Source: Pirellula sp. (GTDB taxonomy: Bacteria; Planctomycetota; Planctomycetia; Pirellulales; Pirellulaceae). From it: DNA of 45,310 nucleotides. Positions 15,522 through 24,716 of this stretch are shown in pieces. The translations under genes and the position numbers were made by a program. A model generated the notes under the pieces. The model had not been told where the DNA came from. It saw only the letters and a program-made list of their open reading frames with translations, and did no database searches. The stretch's first letter is position 1. Every line of letters begins with the position of its first letter. Where the stretch lies: the NCBI GenBank assembly GCA_021736575.1, contig JAIPFP010000018.1, forward strand, positions 1 through 45,310, read 5' to 3'.

Positions 15522-18500
15522 CTAGAAAGCTCCACCACCACCAAAGCCACCACCACCGCCGCCGCCGCCGCCTGCGGCACCGCCACCACCACCAATGCCG
15601 CCACCACCGCCAGCGCCACCGCCACCCGTATTCGTGCCACCCGACACGGTGTTAAACGTGTCAACCGCGATGATGTCGGTAAAATTCGGAAATGGAGCTA
15701 AAAGTACATACCGTCTGTCCCCAGAGACAACTCCGGTTACCGACATTTGAGTACCGGCTCGAATGAATGTAAGGATTGGACGATATCCGACAGCTCCCCG
15801 GCCCGCGAATGGAAACCCAGCTTGACCACCACCAAACGGGCCATTGCCGAGTCCTCCATTTCCATACTGGCTCAAAAGCCTACCGTATGCGTTCCCTGAA
15901 TCAGTTCCGTTGCCACTTTGACCGGCTCCGGCACCCGCTGGCGCCATTTGCGCTAGCACGGCTCCGCTGGTAGCTGCTTTTTGCTTTTGAACTTTCGCAA
16001 GTTGGGTTTCAAAAATCGGTTCCGATCGATGCCCGTTCTTGACCTCCACCGAAATGATCGCGTCTTGATCGATAGGAACCTGTTGCTGAACAACACGTTG
16101 ATCTTTCGTTCCGTAGTCGGTCACGATGTTCACTGTCACTTTGCCACCAGAGACTTTACCCCAAACCTTTCGAAGCAAAATACGATACTGCCCAGAGTAG
16201 CCATTCGCACAAACATAGGTTTCGGAGTATCCATCCTTGCTTGGCTTGTCGAGGGACGAGCCGTCGGCGAGCAAAAGTCCACCACTCAACGTTCTCGTGT
16301 TCGATTTATCGCAAATGGTTCCAGTGGGCTCTTCGACGGAAATGTCAATATCTGCATCACCTGTCCATACAGCTCGTACAACGACGTCTCGGAGTTGTGC
16401 ATGCTTGAGCTCTTTCTCAAACGCATATGCCTTCATCGTCTCTTTTGCGTTGGTCATTCGAATAAATGACGCTGACGCGGCGAGTAGAGCCTTTTCCATC
16501 AACGGCAAATGCTCGTCTGTCCAGGCTTGGCCCAAGATTCCAGTACAGGCCCATCGAATGGATTCTTCGTCTTCAAGTTCAAGGCTAAGAGCCAGTCCAG
16601 CTTCGAGCGGTTCTTTCAACATCGGATTCGCGTGATTTGCATCGCGGAAAACGCTCAGTGCTTCGCGCTTCATGCCTTGTCCTGCAAGATACTTGCCAAT
16701 CTTGATCGCAGCATCAACATCGCCGCCGAAATCGATACTCGACATCAAAACTCTGCGAATCTCCGAACTCGGATATTCGCAACCTTCCATCGCTGTGCTG
16801 AGTGCGGTGTACATCCACGCTGCTGGAAGCGTCTTGCGCATCGCATCACCAACCGTGTCGATCACTTCTTGGAAATGTTCTCGCACTTCGTTGTCTTTGT
16901 TTGCACGTGAGGCTTTTCTAGCTAATTCCATCTTGCCGACGACCCATTTTGACAGTTCTGCTTCTGCCAGCAGTTTATCGCCGCTATCGCTGGAAACTAG
17001 CTGTTCAACCAGTTCCACTGGCGATCGAACCGTCGTGGCTTTGGTGGGTTGGTCCTTCACGTCCATCATGCCGCCCATACCTCCCATGCCACCGCCCATG
17101 CCGCCCATGCCGCCTCCCATGCCACCCATACCGCCACCCATGCCTCCCATCATCCCGCCGCCCATGCCTCCCATGCCGCCGCCCATGCCGCCCATGCCGC
17201 CCATCATCCCGCCTCCGCCCATCGACAATTGACCAGCACCTATGACTAGGTCGCCGACAGGGTAGACACGGACCACGTTCGCGGAAGCTTGCTTGCTTGT
17301 TATTCGCATAACTTCGTCTTGAATAACATAAGTCAACTGCAATGGTTCCAAGATCAATTTGAGTGCGGATCGGAACGATACCGGAGGCAGGTTCAACGTG
17401 ATAGGCTCGTCCTGGGTGATGTTCTCGTCCTCCAGTGCCTTATCATCGATCACGATAGGAACACCAAAAGTGTCGCTAAAGAACTTCATGACTGCCGATA
17501 ACGGTTGTGCATTGAAAGCAACGTCAGCTTTTTGATTCAATGCTCGGAAAATCACTCGTTCCGATTCCTTGCCGCCGGACAAGTCAATGGACGCATATCG
17601 CTCGATTCGGCGAGCGCTAAGTGCTTGCCAAACATCTGCAGGTGGATACCGAATGGGTGGCTCGTCCACAAACGGTATTAATGCGAGTTCGTTGAGATAA
17701 AGTGAATCCACAAAGGCTCGATTCCGTTTGCGGATAACGTCCTCAATCAATTGTGCGTTGGCTGCAAGGTTCGACTCTAAATTGGTCACCACGTCGATTA
17801 CAGTGTCGCGATTCACTGCTGTGATTTGCGGTGCGATCTCGTTGTTGGCAGCCGCGTAAAGTTGCTGAGCCATCAGCGAATTGTAACGCTCTACCAATTG
17901 CTGAACCGTCGAATCTCTACGATCCGTTTCAGTCAAAAGTCGCTTGGTAGCAGATTGGTTTGACTGAACTGCCTCGATTCTAGCATACTCCTCTTTCTTG
18001 GTTGCTTCTGCACGAGCCGCCGTTTGAATTGCGCTAGCGACTTGAGATTCCAATCTCGCGCGTCCACCTGCATCGAGCTCCGGCGCGCGGCGAATCTGAT
18101 CTTGCAACGCCTTTAGGGAAATCTTGGTTGAACCAGGGTCTCGACTCCTTTTCGCTTCCCCAAGTTCACTTCGCACGAGTGCTTCCAACTGTTGAGCTGC
18201 TACACGCCGCTGACCCTCATCCTCCGATAGGAGGTCCGATGCGTTTGCAAGTTCACCAAATGGATCGCTGGACGCACTTGAAGTTCCTAAGTCTCCTGGA
18301 GCGGATGGAATTTGTGTCGCGTTCACTGGTGGTGGATCCTCTCCGAACGGGCTGTCGCCACCGGCTGAAGACCTGGGCGGCTGAACAAACGGATCGTCAC
18401 CAATTTGTGCCGAAACGAATTTGACAACACCCCGCGACGAGCCACCTTGCAGGCTGCTCTTCTTGACTGGCTTTGACGTTTTGCGAGATTGCTCCACGGC

Positions 18501-19754
18501 CTCTAAGATGTTCTTTGCAGAAAGGTTATCTGGAGATCTCTTGAGAGCTTCCTGAGCGATATTAACCGCCGCATCTAAGTCACCTGAGTTCAATGCAAAG
18601 CGAGCATCTTTCACCAGCTGTTCCGACGTGTTTGCCATAAGCAACCCAAGCTCTCGCAGCGCATCCGAACCAGGGACCGGCATCAGCAATCCCGAATTCG
18701 GAGTTGCTTTAGAAATGACTTGTGACAGAAAAGCAAAATCTGGATTGGATGGTTCGCTCTTGAGATCCCATCCCATCGAGACTGCCTTGCCGAAAACCGT
18801 TCCCTCCATTGTCAACTTTCCAGCCAGGGATTCGCTATTCAGGTCGCCGAGGACAATGGTGTCCCGATCCAATCGTAGAGGTGGAAGCTTGCCAGGAAGG
18901 ACATTTGTGATTCCCTTGGGCCAACTTGCAGCCGATGGCCAGTAGACGGGCGATAATGTCGCCTTCGCCAACTCCGAGCCAATTTGTTGACAAGTCGCAT
19001 TCACAATATTCTCTCGAACCAAAACGTTTCCACCGGTGTGGCTTGCAAACACTGCGAGCAACTCACAATCGATTCGCGGTCCAATCGCGAGCGAATGAAT
19101 ACTGGTCCGCGATTCACGCAAGTCATCGATCAGCGATTCAAATTCGGCAGTGTTCAGCAAGTTCGTGAGATGGAATCCATCGCCAATGAAGACGATACTG
19201 GCGTCAGGCTTGTCCCCAAGTTCGCGCCGTGCCGCACGCAGTGCACCTGCAAGGTCAGTCGCGCCAAGCGGAATCCGCTTTTGAAGTGTCTTGAAACCTG
19301 CAACAATCGAATCGCTTGTCGGCGAAGTTGCTTGCGACAAAACGATAGGCTCAACATCGCACGCGAGCAGTGTCACTACCGCGTTTTCAGGCAAAGCCTC
19401 TACGATCGATTGCGCCACTTCCATCGAATCGGCACGGAAATCGCCACTCTGGGAGGCTGAGGTATCCACCACAACTGCCACGAGAGGAGACCCGACAGGA
19501 GTTAAATCCTTGGTTGCCAATAGACTCAGAGCGAAATGGATTCGACCCTCATCCTTGTACGTCACCAAACGATTGGTGCTGTTTTCCGCTGCCGAAACCA
19601 TGGGTTCTAAAAACGCCGTTCCAATCACTAACCCCATGCCCAAGACAGAGGAAAGCGAAGCAGAAACGAACTGGCAGGGAAATGCCGACAAACTACGAAT
19701 CTTCATTTTTATTCGCTCCGAGTAGGCTCGAATGGGGAAGCGGACGAGAGACAT
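15522..19754 (-). CDS. Large secreted VWA / STN / DUF2135-like protein with Gly-Met repeats
   Basis: The product is 1410 residues. An N-terminal signal sequence ends near VSAAENS. A von Willebrand A domain follows (about 90-245) with a MIDAS motif DTSAS at 97-101, then a TPR-like stretch near 395-450 and a coiled, charged region. A secretin/TonB short N-terminal (STN) domain lies at about 740-822 (NAQPLSAVMKFFSDTFGVPI). Next come a Gly-Met block (843-896), helical repeats, and a DUF2135/YfaP-like beta domain (DADIDISVEEPTGT, about 1128-1250). The tail is almost pure glycine. ATG 19754 has GGAAG 5 bases upstream; ATG 19706 (MKIRSL...) also has a good GGAG site and a cleaner signal peptide. It is probably an envelope protein; its partners are unknown. 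Confidence 0.8.
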   Translation of the reverse strand: MSLVRFPIRAYSERIKMKIRSLSAFPCQFVSASLSSVLGMGLVIGTAFLEPMVSAAENSTNRLVTYKDEGRIHFALSLLATKDLTPVGSPLVAVVVDTSASQSGDFRADSMEVAQSIVEALPENAVVTLLACDVEPIVLSQATSPTSDSIVAGFKTLQKRIPLGATDLAGALRAARRELGDKPDASIVFIGDGFHLTNLLNTAEFESLIDDLRESRTSIHSLAIGPRIDCELLAVFASHTGGNVLVRENIVNATCQQIGSELAKATLSPVYWPSAASWPKGITNVLPGKLPPLRLDRDTIVLGDLNSESLAGKLTMEGTVFGKAVSMGWDLKSEPSNPDFAFLSQVISKATPNSGLLMPVPGSDALRELGLLMANTSEQLVKDARFALNSGDLDAAVNIAQEALKRSPDNLSAKNILEAVEQSRKTSKPVKKSSLQGGSSRGVVKFVSAQIGDDPFVQPPRSSAGGDSPFGEDPPPVNATQIPSAPGDLGTSSASSDPFGELANASDLLSEDEGQRRVAAQQLEALVRSELGEAKRSRDPGSTKISLKALQDQIRRAPELDAGGRARLESQVASAIQTAARAEATKKEEYARIEAVQSNQSATKRLLTETDRRDSTVQQLVERYNSLMAQQLYAAANNEIAPQITAVNRDTVIDVVTNLESNLAANAQLIEDVIRKRNRAFVDSLYLNELALIPFVDEPPIRYPPADVWQALSARRIERYASIDLSGGKESERVIFRALNQKADVAFNAQPLSAVMKFFSDTFGVPIVIDDKALEDENITQDEPITLNLPPVSFRSALKLILEPLQLTYVIQDEVMRITSKQASANVVRVYPVGDLVIGAGQLSMGGGGMMGGMGGMGGGMGGMGGGMMGGMGGGMGGMGGGMGGMGGGMGGMGGMMDVKDQPTKATTVRSPVELVEQLVSSDSGDKLLAEAELSKWVVGKMELARKASRANKDNEVREHFQEVIDTVGDAMRKTLPAAWMYTALSTAMEGCEYPSSEIRRVLMSSIDFGGDVDAAIKIGKYLAGQGMKREALSVFRDANHANPMLKEPLEAGLALSLELEDEESIRWACTGILGQAWTDEHLPLMEKALLAASASFIRMTNAKETMKAYAFEKELKHAQLRDVVVRAVWTGDADIDISVEEPTGTICDKSNTRTLSGGLLLADGSSLDKPSKDGYSETYVCANGYSGQYRILLRKVWGKVSGGKVTVNIVTDYGTKDQRVVQQQVPIDQDAIISVEVKNGHRSEPIFETQLAKVQKQKAATSGAVLAQMAPAGAGAGQSGNGTDSGNAYGRLLSQYGNGGLGNGPFGGGQAGFPFAGRGAVGYRPILTFIRAGTQMSVTGVVSGDRRYVLLAPFPNFTDIIAVDTFNTVSGGTNTGGGGAGGGGGIGGGGGAAGGGGGGGGGFGGGGAF
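17066..17223 (-). repeat. Gly-Met-coding low-complexity repeat
   Basis: Read on the reverse strand, this stretch encodes about 53 residues of GGM, GGGM and GGMM units with almost nothing else. On the forward strand it is an imperfect CCGCCCATG tandem repeat, and frames read through it on the forward strand are artefacts. Methionine-rich repeats can bind soft metals such as Cu(I), but here that is speculation. Confidence 0.85.
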
Positions 19755-20304
19755 AAAATCTTCCGACTACGAATTTCTGACTGGTGAATGGGTTAAAACT
19801 CAGGTTCCAATCCACCTGAGGATCAATCTAATCGTATTTCTGATCGCGACCGTTCGCCATTAAAAAACGGACCAATTCAACGATTATCAATTCCTCGAGG
19901 TGTTTTCGCAGCCTAAGACGATTTTACCGAGCAAGCAATTCCCGGTCCAATCTTAACAAAGTGGAAAGAATTCTTTCGACAGAAAGGTGAGGTTTCGCGA
20001 CGCGATAGAAAATGCTCGCTTCCACGAAGTATTTAGCAACTTTACTTGCGAATCCCAGGGGATTTGCCATCAGAACGCATGTGTCGCGTTTTCTTTCTAA
20101 GCGTTTGCCAAGCGAACCATTGCGTTTTGCGACATCGAAAACGCCTCCGTTTGCGCAATATCGCACATAGGTACCCAAAGTTATTGATCCGAAATAAACC
20201 GAAAATTCCTCAAAATTACCCCAATCCGCTCAATCCAGACTTCAGCCAATTCCGATGACCCTAGAAGGTGTTTTCGTAGACCTACCTTGAATGGTGAGAA
20301 TGGG
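19755..20304. other. 550-base divergent intergenic region with a separated direct repeat
   Basis: This gap separates the start of the VWA protein from the start of the DUF11-type protein and must hold both promoters. AGGTGTTTTCGCAG-CCTA at 19899-19916 recurs as AGGTGTTTTCGTAGACCTA at 20266-20284, just before the DUF11-type start. A reverse 84-codon frame at 19924-20178 has no recognisable features, and I do not call it a gene. I see no RNA gene. Confidence 0.5.
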
Positions 20305-22701
20305 ATGGAATTGTCAAAAATGTATCGAACAACCAAGACTTTGGTGCACCCTGGTCGATTCTGGGCTTTGCTGCTCGCATTGAACCTGTGCTCGATGGTT
20401 CCATGCCTCGCTCAGAACAACGCGGATGATGACGAACCCAAAGGAAACTCATCTTCGACTAACGTTTTTTCCAAGTTTTTTGGCTCTCCCAGCAAAAAAC
20501 CAAGCACATCGGCCCCGAAGCCAAAAACTCTTGCCACTCCAACCGCAAGCAAAGGGACTCGCAACGGGTTCCTCGTTCCACTTAAGTCCTTTTCTAAGGT
20601 TTTTCGTGGTAATGCCGAAGCCGATTTCACCGAGGAATTAGAAGACACTCGCGTCGCTCTGCCATCAGCCTCTCGAACTCCCCGCGAGCCATTTCGAACG
20701 CTGCCGCGAGTTCAAGAACGCCGAGACCGTGCGTCCAACGACATCCAAGTCGAGAAAAGTGCACCGGACTTTGGCTCCCCTCAGTTACTTGACACCCCTA
20801 CTCGTGCCGCACCGATCGTCCGTTCAGGTCAATCGCTCGCCTCCAAAGCGGAACCGCCATCCAACGGCCTTTTATTGTTGTCAACTCCAAACACACCGAT
20901 GACAACACCGACAAAACGGGAGGAACCGAAGATTAGCTCGTCCGATCTAGTGTTGGAATCCAACTCGACATCGCGTCGAACTGCCATGGACAATCTAGAA
21001 ACAAAAACACCCTCGCGCCCCGCTTCTCCGCCACCTACATCTAAGCCTGTGTCGAAAACACGGGCCAATCCGGAAATCGCCCAGGCGAATTCTAACGCGA
21101 ATCAATTGACTGCAATCGCTCTCGACACAACACGCAATCTAGAAGCACCTTCAATGCTCGAACTTGGTGCATCCGACTCAAGCGATGATGGACCTAAGAT
21201 CCGCCGCACGAACACAACCAATCGGACTGCAGTCGCATCGAAACCCAAGGAAGCTGATAAGCAAGCGACGCCAAAGCCCGCTGCGACACCTAACATTCCA
21301 ACAGAAAGTCTTCAGAGAGAGATGGCGTTGCCAGGCGTACGCGTCTCGGTCAACGGCCCAACATCCATGCTCGTCAATCAAGATGGAAGCTATGAACTCA
21401 TTGTCAAAAACGAGGGCTCCGAGCGTCTCAATGGGCTCGCAATGAGAGTTGCCGTCCCACATCATGTGACACTCGGAAAAACTACCGTCTCTGGAGGTTC
21501 CACTCAATTGGACAACGACCAAGACGGAAACGCTGTCGTTTGGGAACTCGACCATGTGCCTGCCGGAGATTCAAGGTCGATTCAACTGGTGATGCAAACT
21601 TCCAAGCCGGAACACTTCGCGCTTGGAGTTGAATGGACCGTTTTGCCACAGTCGACCGAGTTGCAAATCCAAATCCAACAGCCTCAGCTTGCTCTCGCTC
21701 TCGAGGGTCCATCTGAGGTTGAATTTGGCAAGCCACAAATGTACCGAATTCGAGTTCGCAATCCCGGTAACTCAGACGCAAAAGCAGTGTTGGTCTCTCT
21801 TTCAGCCGAACCGTACGGAAACAATCAGTCGGATATCGGGGACGTTGCGGCTGGTAGCGAACGTATCGTCGAAGTCGAACTTACGTTTGAAAAGTCTGGT
21901 TCACTTCCAATCAAAGCCACTGCGACCAGCTCCCCATCCCAACTCAAGGCCGAGAGCTCCATTGAAGTTCAAGTGCGCCAGTCGGAATTGGTGGCCACTT
22001 GGTTTGGCCCTACCGAGTTCTATCAAGGAAGCGTTGCCGATTTCGATTTGGAACTCACCAACACCGGATCGATCCCAGCCGTTGCTACCACTTGCAAAGT
22101 AAGATTGCCATCGGGTACCGAAGTTGTCTCAATGCCACCCGGTGCTGTTCGAAGCGGTGAATTCGTGAAATGGGACATCAAAAAGATTGGTACGGATGAG
22201 AAAATGACTTTCCCCTTTCGGTTGTCACTTACGAAAATCGGCGACAACCCTTTCGCGTTCACCGCCGAATGCAGCTCGGGCGGAGAATCTAAAGCAGACT
22301 TCTCAACGATCGTCGATTCGATCGCAGACTTGCATTTGTCCGTCGTCGATCCGACAGCGCCCGCTCCGGTGGGCCAGCCAGTTGTGTATGAAATCGTAAT
22401 TACGAATCGCGGCAAGAAAGCGGCATCCGATATAGAAGTGATCGCTCAATTTTCGGAAGGAATTGAACCCCTTCGCTTGGAAGGGCACACGGGCCGCGTT
22501 GTGCCCGGTCAAGCGATATTCAATTCGATTCCGTCCATCCAACCCAACGAAAAATTAGTCTTGCGAATAGTCGCAGAAGCTTCGAAGCCCGGCGTCCACC
22601 GATTTCGAGCTGAAGTCAAGAGCCCAGGAAGCGACGCCGATTTGCTCGAAGAGGAATCGACACGCTACCTCGCGACCGGCCTGAAACCCGATCGCCGCTA
22701 G
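20305..22701 (+). CDS. Secreted protein with DUF11-type repeats
   Basis: The 798-residue product has a signal peptide (MELSKMYR..., hydrophobic WALLLALNLCSMV, cleavage near CLAQ). A long low-complexity Ser/Thr/Pro/Lys-rich region to about residue 345 follows, then four immunoglobulin-like DUF11/CARDB-type beta repeats (for example VNQDGSYELIVKNEGSERLNGL and GQPVVYEIVITNRGKKAASDIEV). These are typical of extracellular or periplasmic adhesion or scaffold proteins. ATG 20305 is chosen for GGTGAG 7 bases upstream; the frame opens at TTG 20287. It converges on the QQYPASY-repeat gene with a 48-base gap. Confidence 0.8.
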   Translation: MELSKMYRTTKTLVHPGRFWALLLALNLCSMVPCLAQNNADDDEPKGNSSSTNVFSKFFGSPSKKPSTSAPKPKTLATPTASKGTRNGFLVPLKSFSKVFRGNAEADFTEELEDTRVALPSASRTPREPFRTLPRVQERRDRASNDIQVEKSAPDFGSPQLLDTPTRAAPIVRSGQSLASKAEPPSNGLLLLSTPNTPMTTPTKREEPKISSSDLVLESNSTSRRTAMDNLETKTPSRPASPPPTSKPVSKTRANPEIAQANSNANQLTAIALDTTRNLEAPSMLELGASDSSDDGPKIRRTNTTNRTAVASKPKEADKQATPKPAATPNIPTESLQREMALPGVRVSVNGPTSMLVNQDGSYELIVKNEGSERLNGLAMRVAVPHHVTLGKTTVSGGSTQLDNDQDGNAVVWELDHVPAGDSRSIQLVMQTSKPEHFALGVEWTVLPQSTELQIQIQQPQLALALEGPSEVEFGKPQMYRIRVRNPGNSDAKAVLVSLSAEPYGNNQSDIGDVAAGSERIVEVELTFEKSGSLPIKATATSSPSQLKAESSIEVQVRQSELVATWFGPTEFYQGSVADFDLELTNTGSIPAVATTCKVRLPSGTEVVSMPPGAVRSGEFVKWDIKKIGTDEKMTFPFRLSLTKIGDNPFAFTAECSSGGESKADFSTIVDSIADLHLSVVDPTAPAPVGQPVVYEIVITNRGKKAASDIEVIAQFSEGIEPLRLEGHTGRVVPGQAIFNSIPSIQPNEKLVLRIVAEASKPGVHRFRAEVKSPGSDADLLEEESTRYLATGLKPDRR

Positions 22702-22749
22702 TAAGCCAACCAACCAACGTTTCAAAACATTTGGTCAACCCGCAACAGA

Positions 22750-24138
22750 CTATCTAAGTTCGGTTGCTTGCATGCCTCCTTGCATTGGATCGCGATAGGT
22801 GGATGCCGGCGACATGCCCCAGGTGGGCGGGGGCGTTGCATAGGGACTGCTGTTTGGCCGAAAATCAGTTGGGCTTGGATTGCTGTTTCCCCAAATGTAT
22901 GGCTGGCTGTATGGCTGGCTAACTGGCGCGTTCGACGCGACGTAGCTTGGAGGTTTACTGGTGCTGCCAAACGGGTCGCTGCTAAACAAGCTTCCGGTTG
23001 CAGATACAAAGGCCGGCCACTGATAAACGGGTAGCGAGGCCGTGTTCGTGTACGACGTCGGTTGCGATGGCGGATAGGACGCTGGGTATTGCTGATAAGA
23101 CGCTGGGTATTGCTGATAAGACGCTGGGTATTGCTGATAAGACGCTGGGTATTGCTGATAAGACGCTGGATAGGGCTGTTGAACCGGTTGATTGCTTGCG
23201 ACTAGATTTTGGCCACTAGGATTACTTTGCTGTACCGGGACGGCAGGCAAGACAGAGTTCGAAGCGTAGGTCGATGTGGAATAGGCTGGATTTGCTGTGT
23301 TTGGGTAGTATGGCAAAGGAGCTTGCGCGATCGAATTTGGATTTTGGCCATACGTATAGCCGGCGTAGTTGCCTGCGGGATTCGAAACTGGATAGCCTAT
23401 TGGGCTCGTCGGAAATCTCGAAGCATTGCGATTGTCTTGTGCCGTTTGTGCCGTTTGCTGAACTATATTGCCCCCAACCAAATTGCTAGGGTTCGTCGCA
23501 ATTGCGTTGGCGCCATTGGGTGTATTAACCAAGGGGCGATCGACGAATCGCGGGCGCTGCTCCGATTGTGTTAAAAGGATTGGTACCATTCGCGGTACAT
23601 CCTGCAATTCGTATTTTTGATAGGTCACTGGCTCGTTGACTTGAACATAACTTGGCTGATACTGAACGACGAGGACATTTTGCCAAACCTGTTTCGGAGA
23701 GGCGAAAGGGTTCGAACTAGGGACATTCCGGAGTTGTGGCTGATAGGAATAGATTGGGGTGTATTGAGTCTTGGTTACGGTTTTGTTTTCCGTCACGGTT
23801 TTCGGCATGTAGATTCGCTCTGTGACCTGCTGAAATGAATAGTTGACCACGGGAACCGCTTCATTGATAACATAACGCCCGTAGGGTTGCCCCGTTTGAT
23901 CCACGAAAGTCATTACGGGTGCACTGGCCGCAAAACCGTCGCTATTATTTGGCTGGCTGGTATTGGTTGTCGCAGCGTTAGCTGGCATTTGATTGTTTGG
24001 AGGTAGCACGTCGCCCTGACTTTGCACTTGAAACGCGGCTGCCATCGAACACATGCAAACGACTGCGATTAAAACGACTGCGATCAAAGCCGCAATCGGG
24101 TGACGGAATGTCTTAAGTACATCGAGTTTGAGGAGCAT
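22750..24138 (-). CDS. Secreted proline/glutamine/tyrosine-rich protein with QQYPASY repeats
   Basis: The product of 462 residues starts at ATG 24138 with a classic signal or membrane anchor (MLLKLDVLKTFRHPIAALIAVVLIAVV...). A middle part with FVDQTGQPYGRYVINEAVP and many YQP/YEL motifs follows, then a low-complexity C-terminus rich in Pro, Gln, Tyr, Ser and Asn. About residues 322-357 hold five tandem QQYPASY-type heptads. I do not recognise the family; composition suggests an exported, probably disordered wall or matrix protein. A longer reading from 24219 is open but has an unlikely N-terminus. Its 5' end sits 4 bases from the divergent Trm112-family start. Confidence 0.7.
   Translation of the reverse strand: MLLKLDVLKTFRHPIAALIAVVLIAVVCMCSMAAAFQVQSQGDVLPPNNQMPANAATTNTSQPNNSDGFAASAPVMTFVDQTGQPYGRYVINEAVPVVNYSFQQVTERIYMPKTVTENKTVTKTQYTPIYSYQPQLRNVPSSNPFASPKQVWQNVLVVQYQPSYVQVNEPVTYQKYELQDVPRMVPILLTQSEQRPRFVDRPLVNTPNGANAIATNPSNLVGGNIVQQTAQTAQDNRNASRFPTSPIGYPVSNPAGNYAGYTYGQNPNSIAQAPLPYYPNTANPAYSTSTYASNSVLPAVPVQQSNPSGQNLVASNQPVQQPYPASYQQYPASYQQYPASYQQYPASYQQYPASYPPSQPTSYTNTASLPVYQWPAFVSATGSLFSSDPFGSTSKPPSYVASNAPVSQPYSQPYIWGNSNPSPTDFRPNSSPYATPPPTWGMSPASTYRDPMQGGMQATELR
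23070..23174. repeat. Five 21-bp tandem repeats inside the QQYPASY gene
   Basis: Units begin at 23070, 23091, 23112, 23133 and 23154. The middle three are identical, while the first and last carry a few changes. The pattern is GCTGATAAGACGCTGGGTATT on the forward strand. The unit length keeps the frame, so copy-number change would lengthen or shorten the protein by 7 residues per unit. Confidence 0.9.
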
Positions 24139-24142
24139 AGTC

Positions 24143-24400
24143 TTGCCGGATTGGATACTAAAATATCTTCGATGCCCGCAGTCGGGTGGGACGCTATTGC
24201 TAGCTTCGCAGGATTCCATCGCTAGACTGGTTCAGTTGTCCCGCGATGGAAAGCTGACGAATGTTATGGGTCGTACTGTTTCTGCGTTTTCGTCGCAAGG
24301 TCTAGTTAGCGAAAACGGTAGATGGGTCTACTTGTTGGAAAACGGAACTCCGTGTTTGCTCGCAGAAGAAGCCATCGAGTTGCATGCCAAATTGCTGTGA
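24143..24400 (+). CDS. Trm112/UPF0434-family small protein
   Basis: The product of about 85 residues matches the Trm112 (YcaR/UPF0434) family: LPDWILKYLRCPQSGG, DGKLTNVMGR and a C-terminal ENGTPCLLAEEAIEL. Only one CP motif is evident, with a further Cys near the C-terminus, so zinc binding is doubtful. In eukaryotes and archaea the family activates methyltransferases; the bacterial role is less certain. The start is a TTG at 24143 with GGAG at 24132-24135, 7 bases upstream; that site lies within the first codons of the divergent gene that starts at 24138. Upstream TTG 24128 is also in frame. Confidence 0.75.
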   Translation: MPDWILKYLRCPQSGGTLLLASQDSIARLVQLSRDGKLTNVMGRTVSAFSSQGLVSENGRWVYLLENGTPCLLAEEAIELHAKLL

Positions 24401-24716
24401 AAAAATCCGTGGATCATCACCGAAGGGCTCGCGCCCAGTTGCAATAGTTTGGCAGCAGAAAGGCGCAAGCCGTCCGGTGAGCCGAGTAGAAGAAAAAAGG
24501 ACAGCCTCCCAGGGTGACTGCAACGTTTAGGTGGTTTGCGAAAAATGCGTTGAGGTTTCTTCCTTGGGAATCTTTTCGGAAGAAGTTAAGTATTCGGGCG
24601 AGGAGGTTCGATACACCAAGAGCGGGATGACTATTCCGCCTGGGTAAAGATTTCCACTTGCGTCAACAGGCACGTTCGACGCGAGTCTCCGGCCTCAAAA
24701 CATGGAAGAGACAGTC
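24401..24716. other. 316-base intergenic stretch with palindromic segments
   Basis: Between the Trm112-family gene and the BBP7 gene I see GGGC-TCGC-GCCC at 24425-24436 and an imperfect palindrome, GGCGCAAGCCGTCCGGTGAGCC, at 24462-24483. The second resembles short dispersed palindromes seen in planctomycete genomes (impression, not checked). No gene, RNA or clear promoter was recognised. Confidence 0.4.

Noticed and set aside
16672-17249. Forward-strand frames rich in Pro-Met or His-Ala opposite the Gly-Met block
   Set aside because: They are antisense readings of the Gly-Met repeat in a clearly coding reverse-strand gene.
19924-20178. Reverse 84-codon frame between the VWA and DUF11-type genes
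   Set aside because: No recognisable motif or ribosome site, and it lies in an A/T-rich promoter region.
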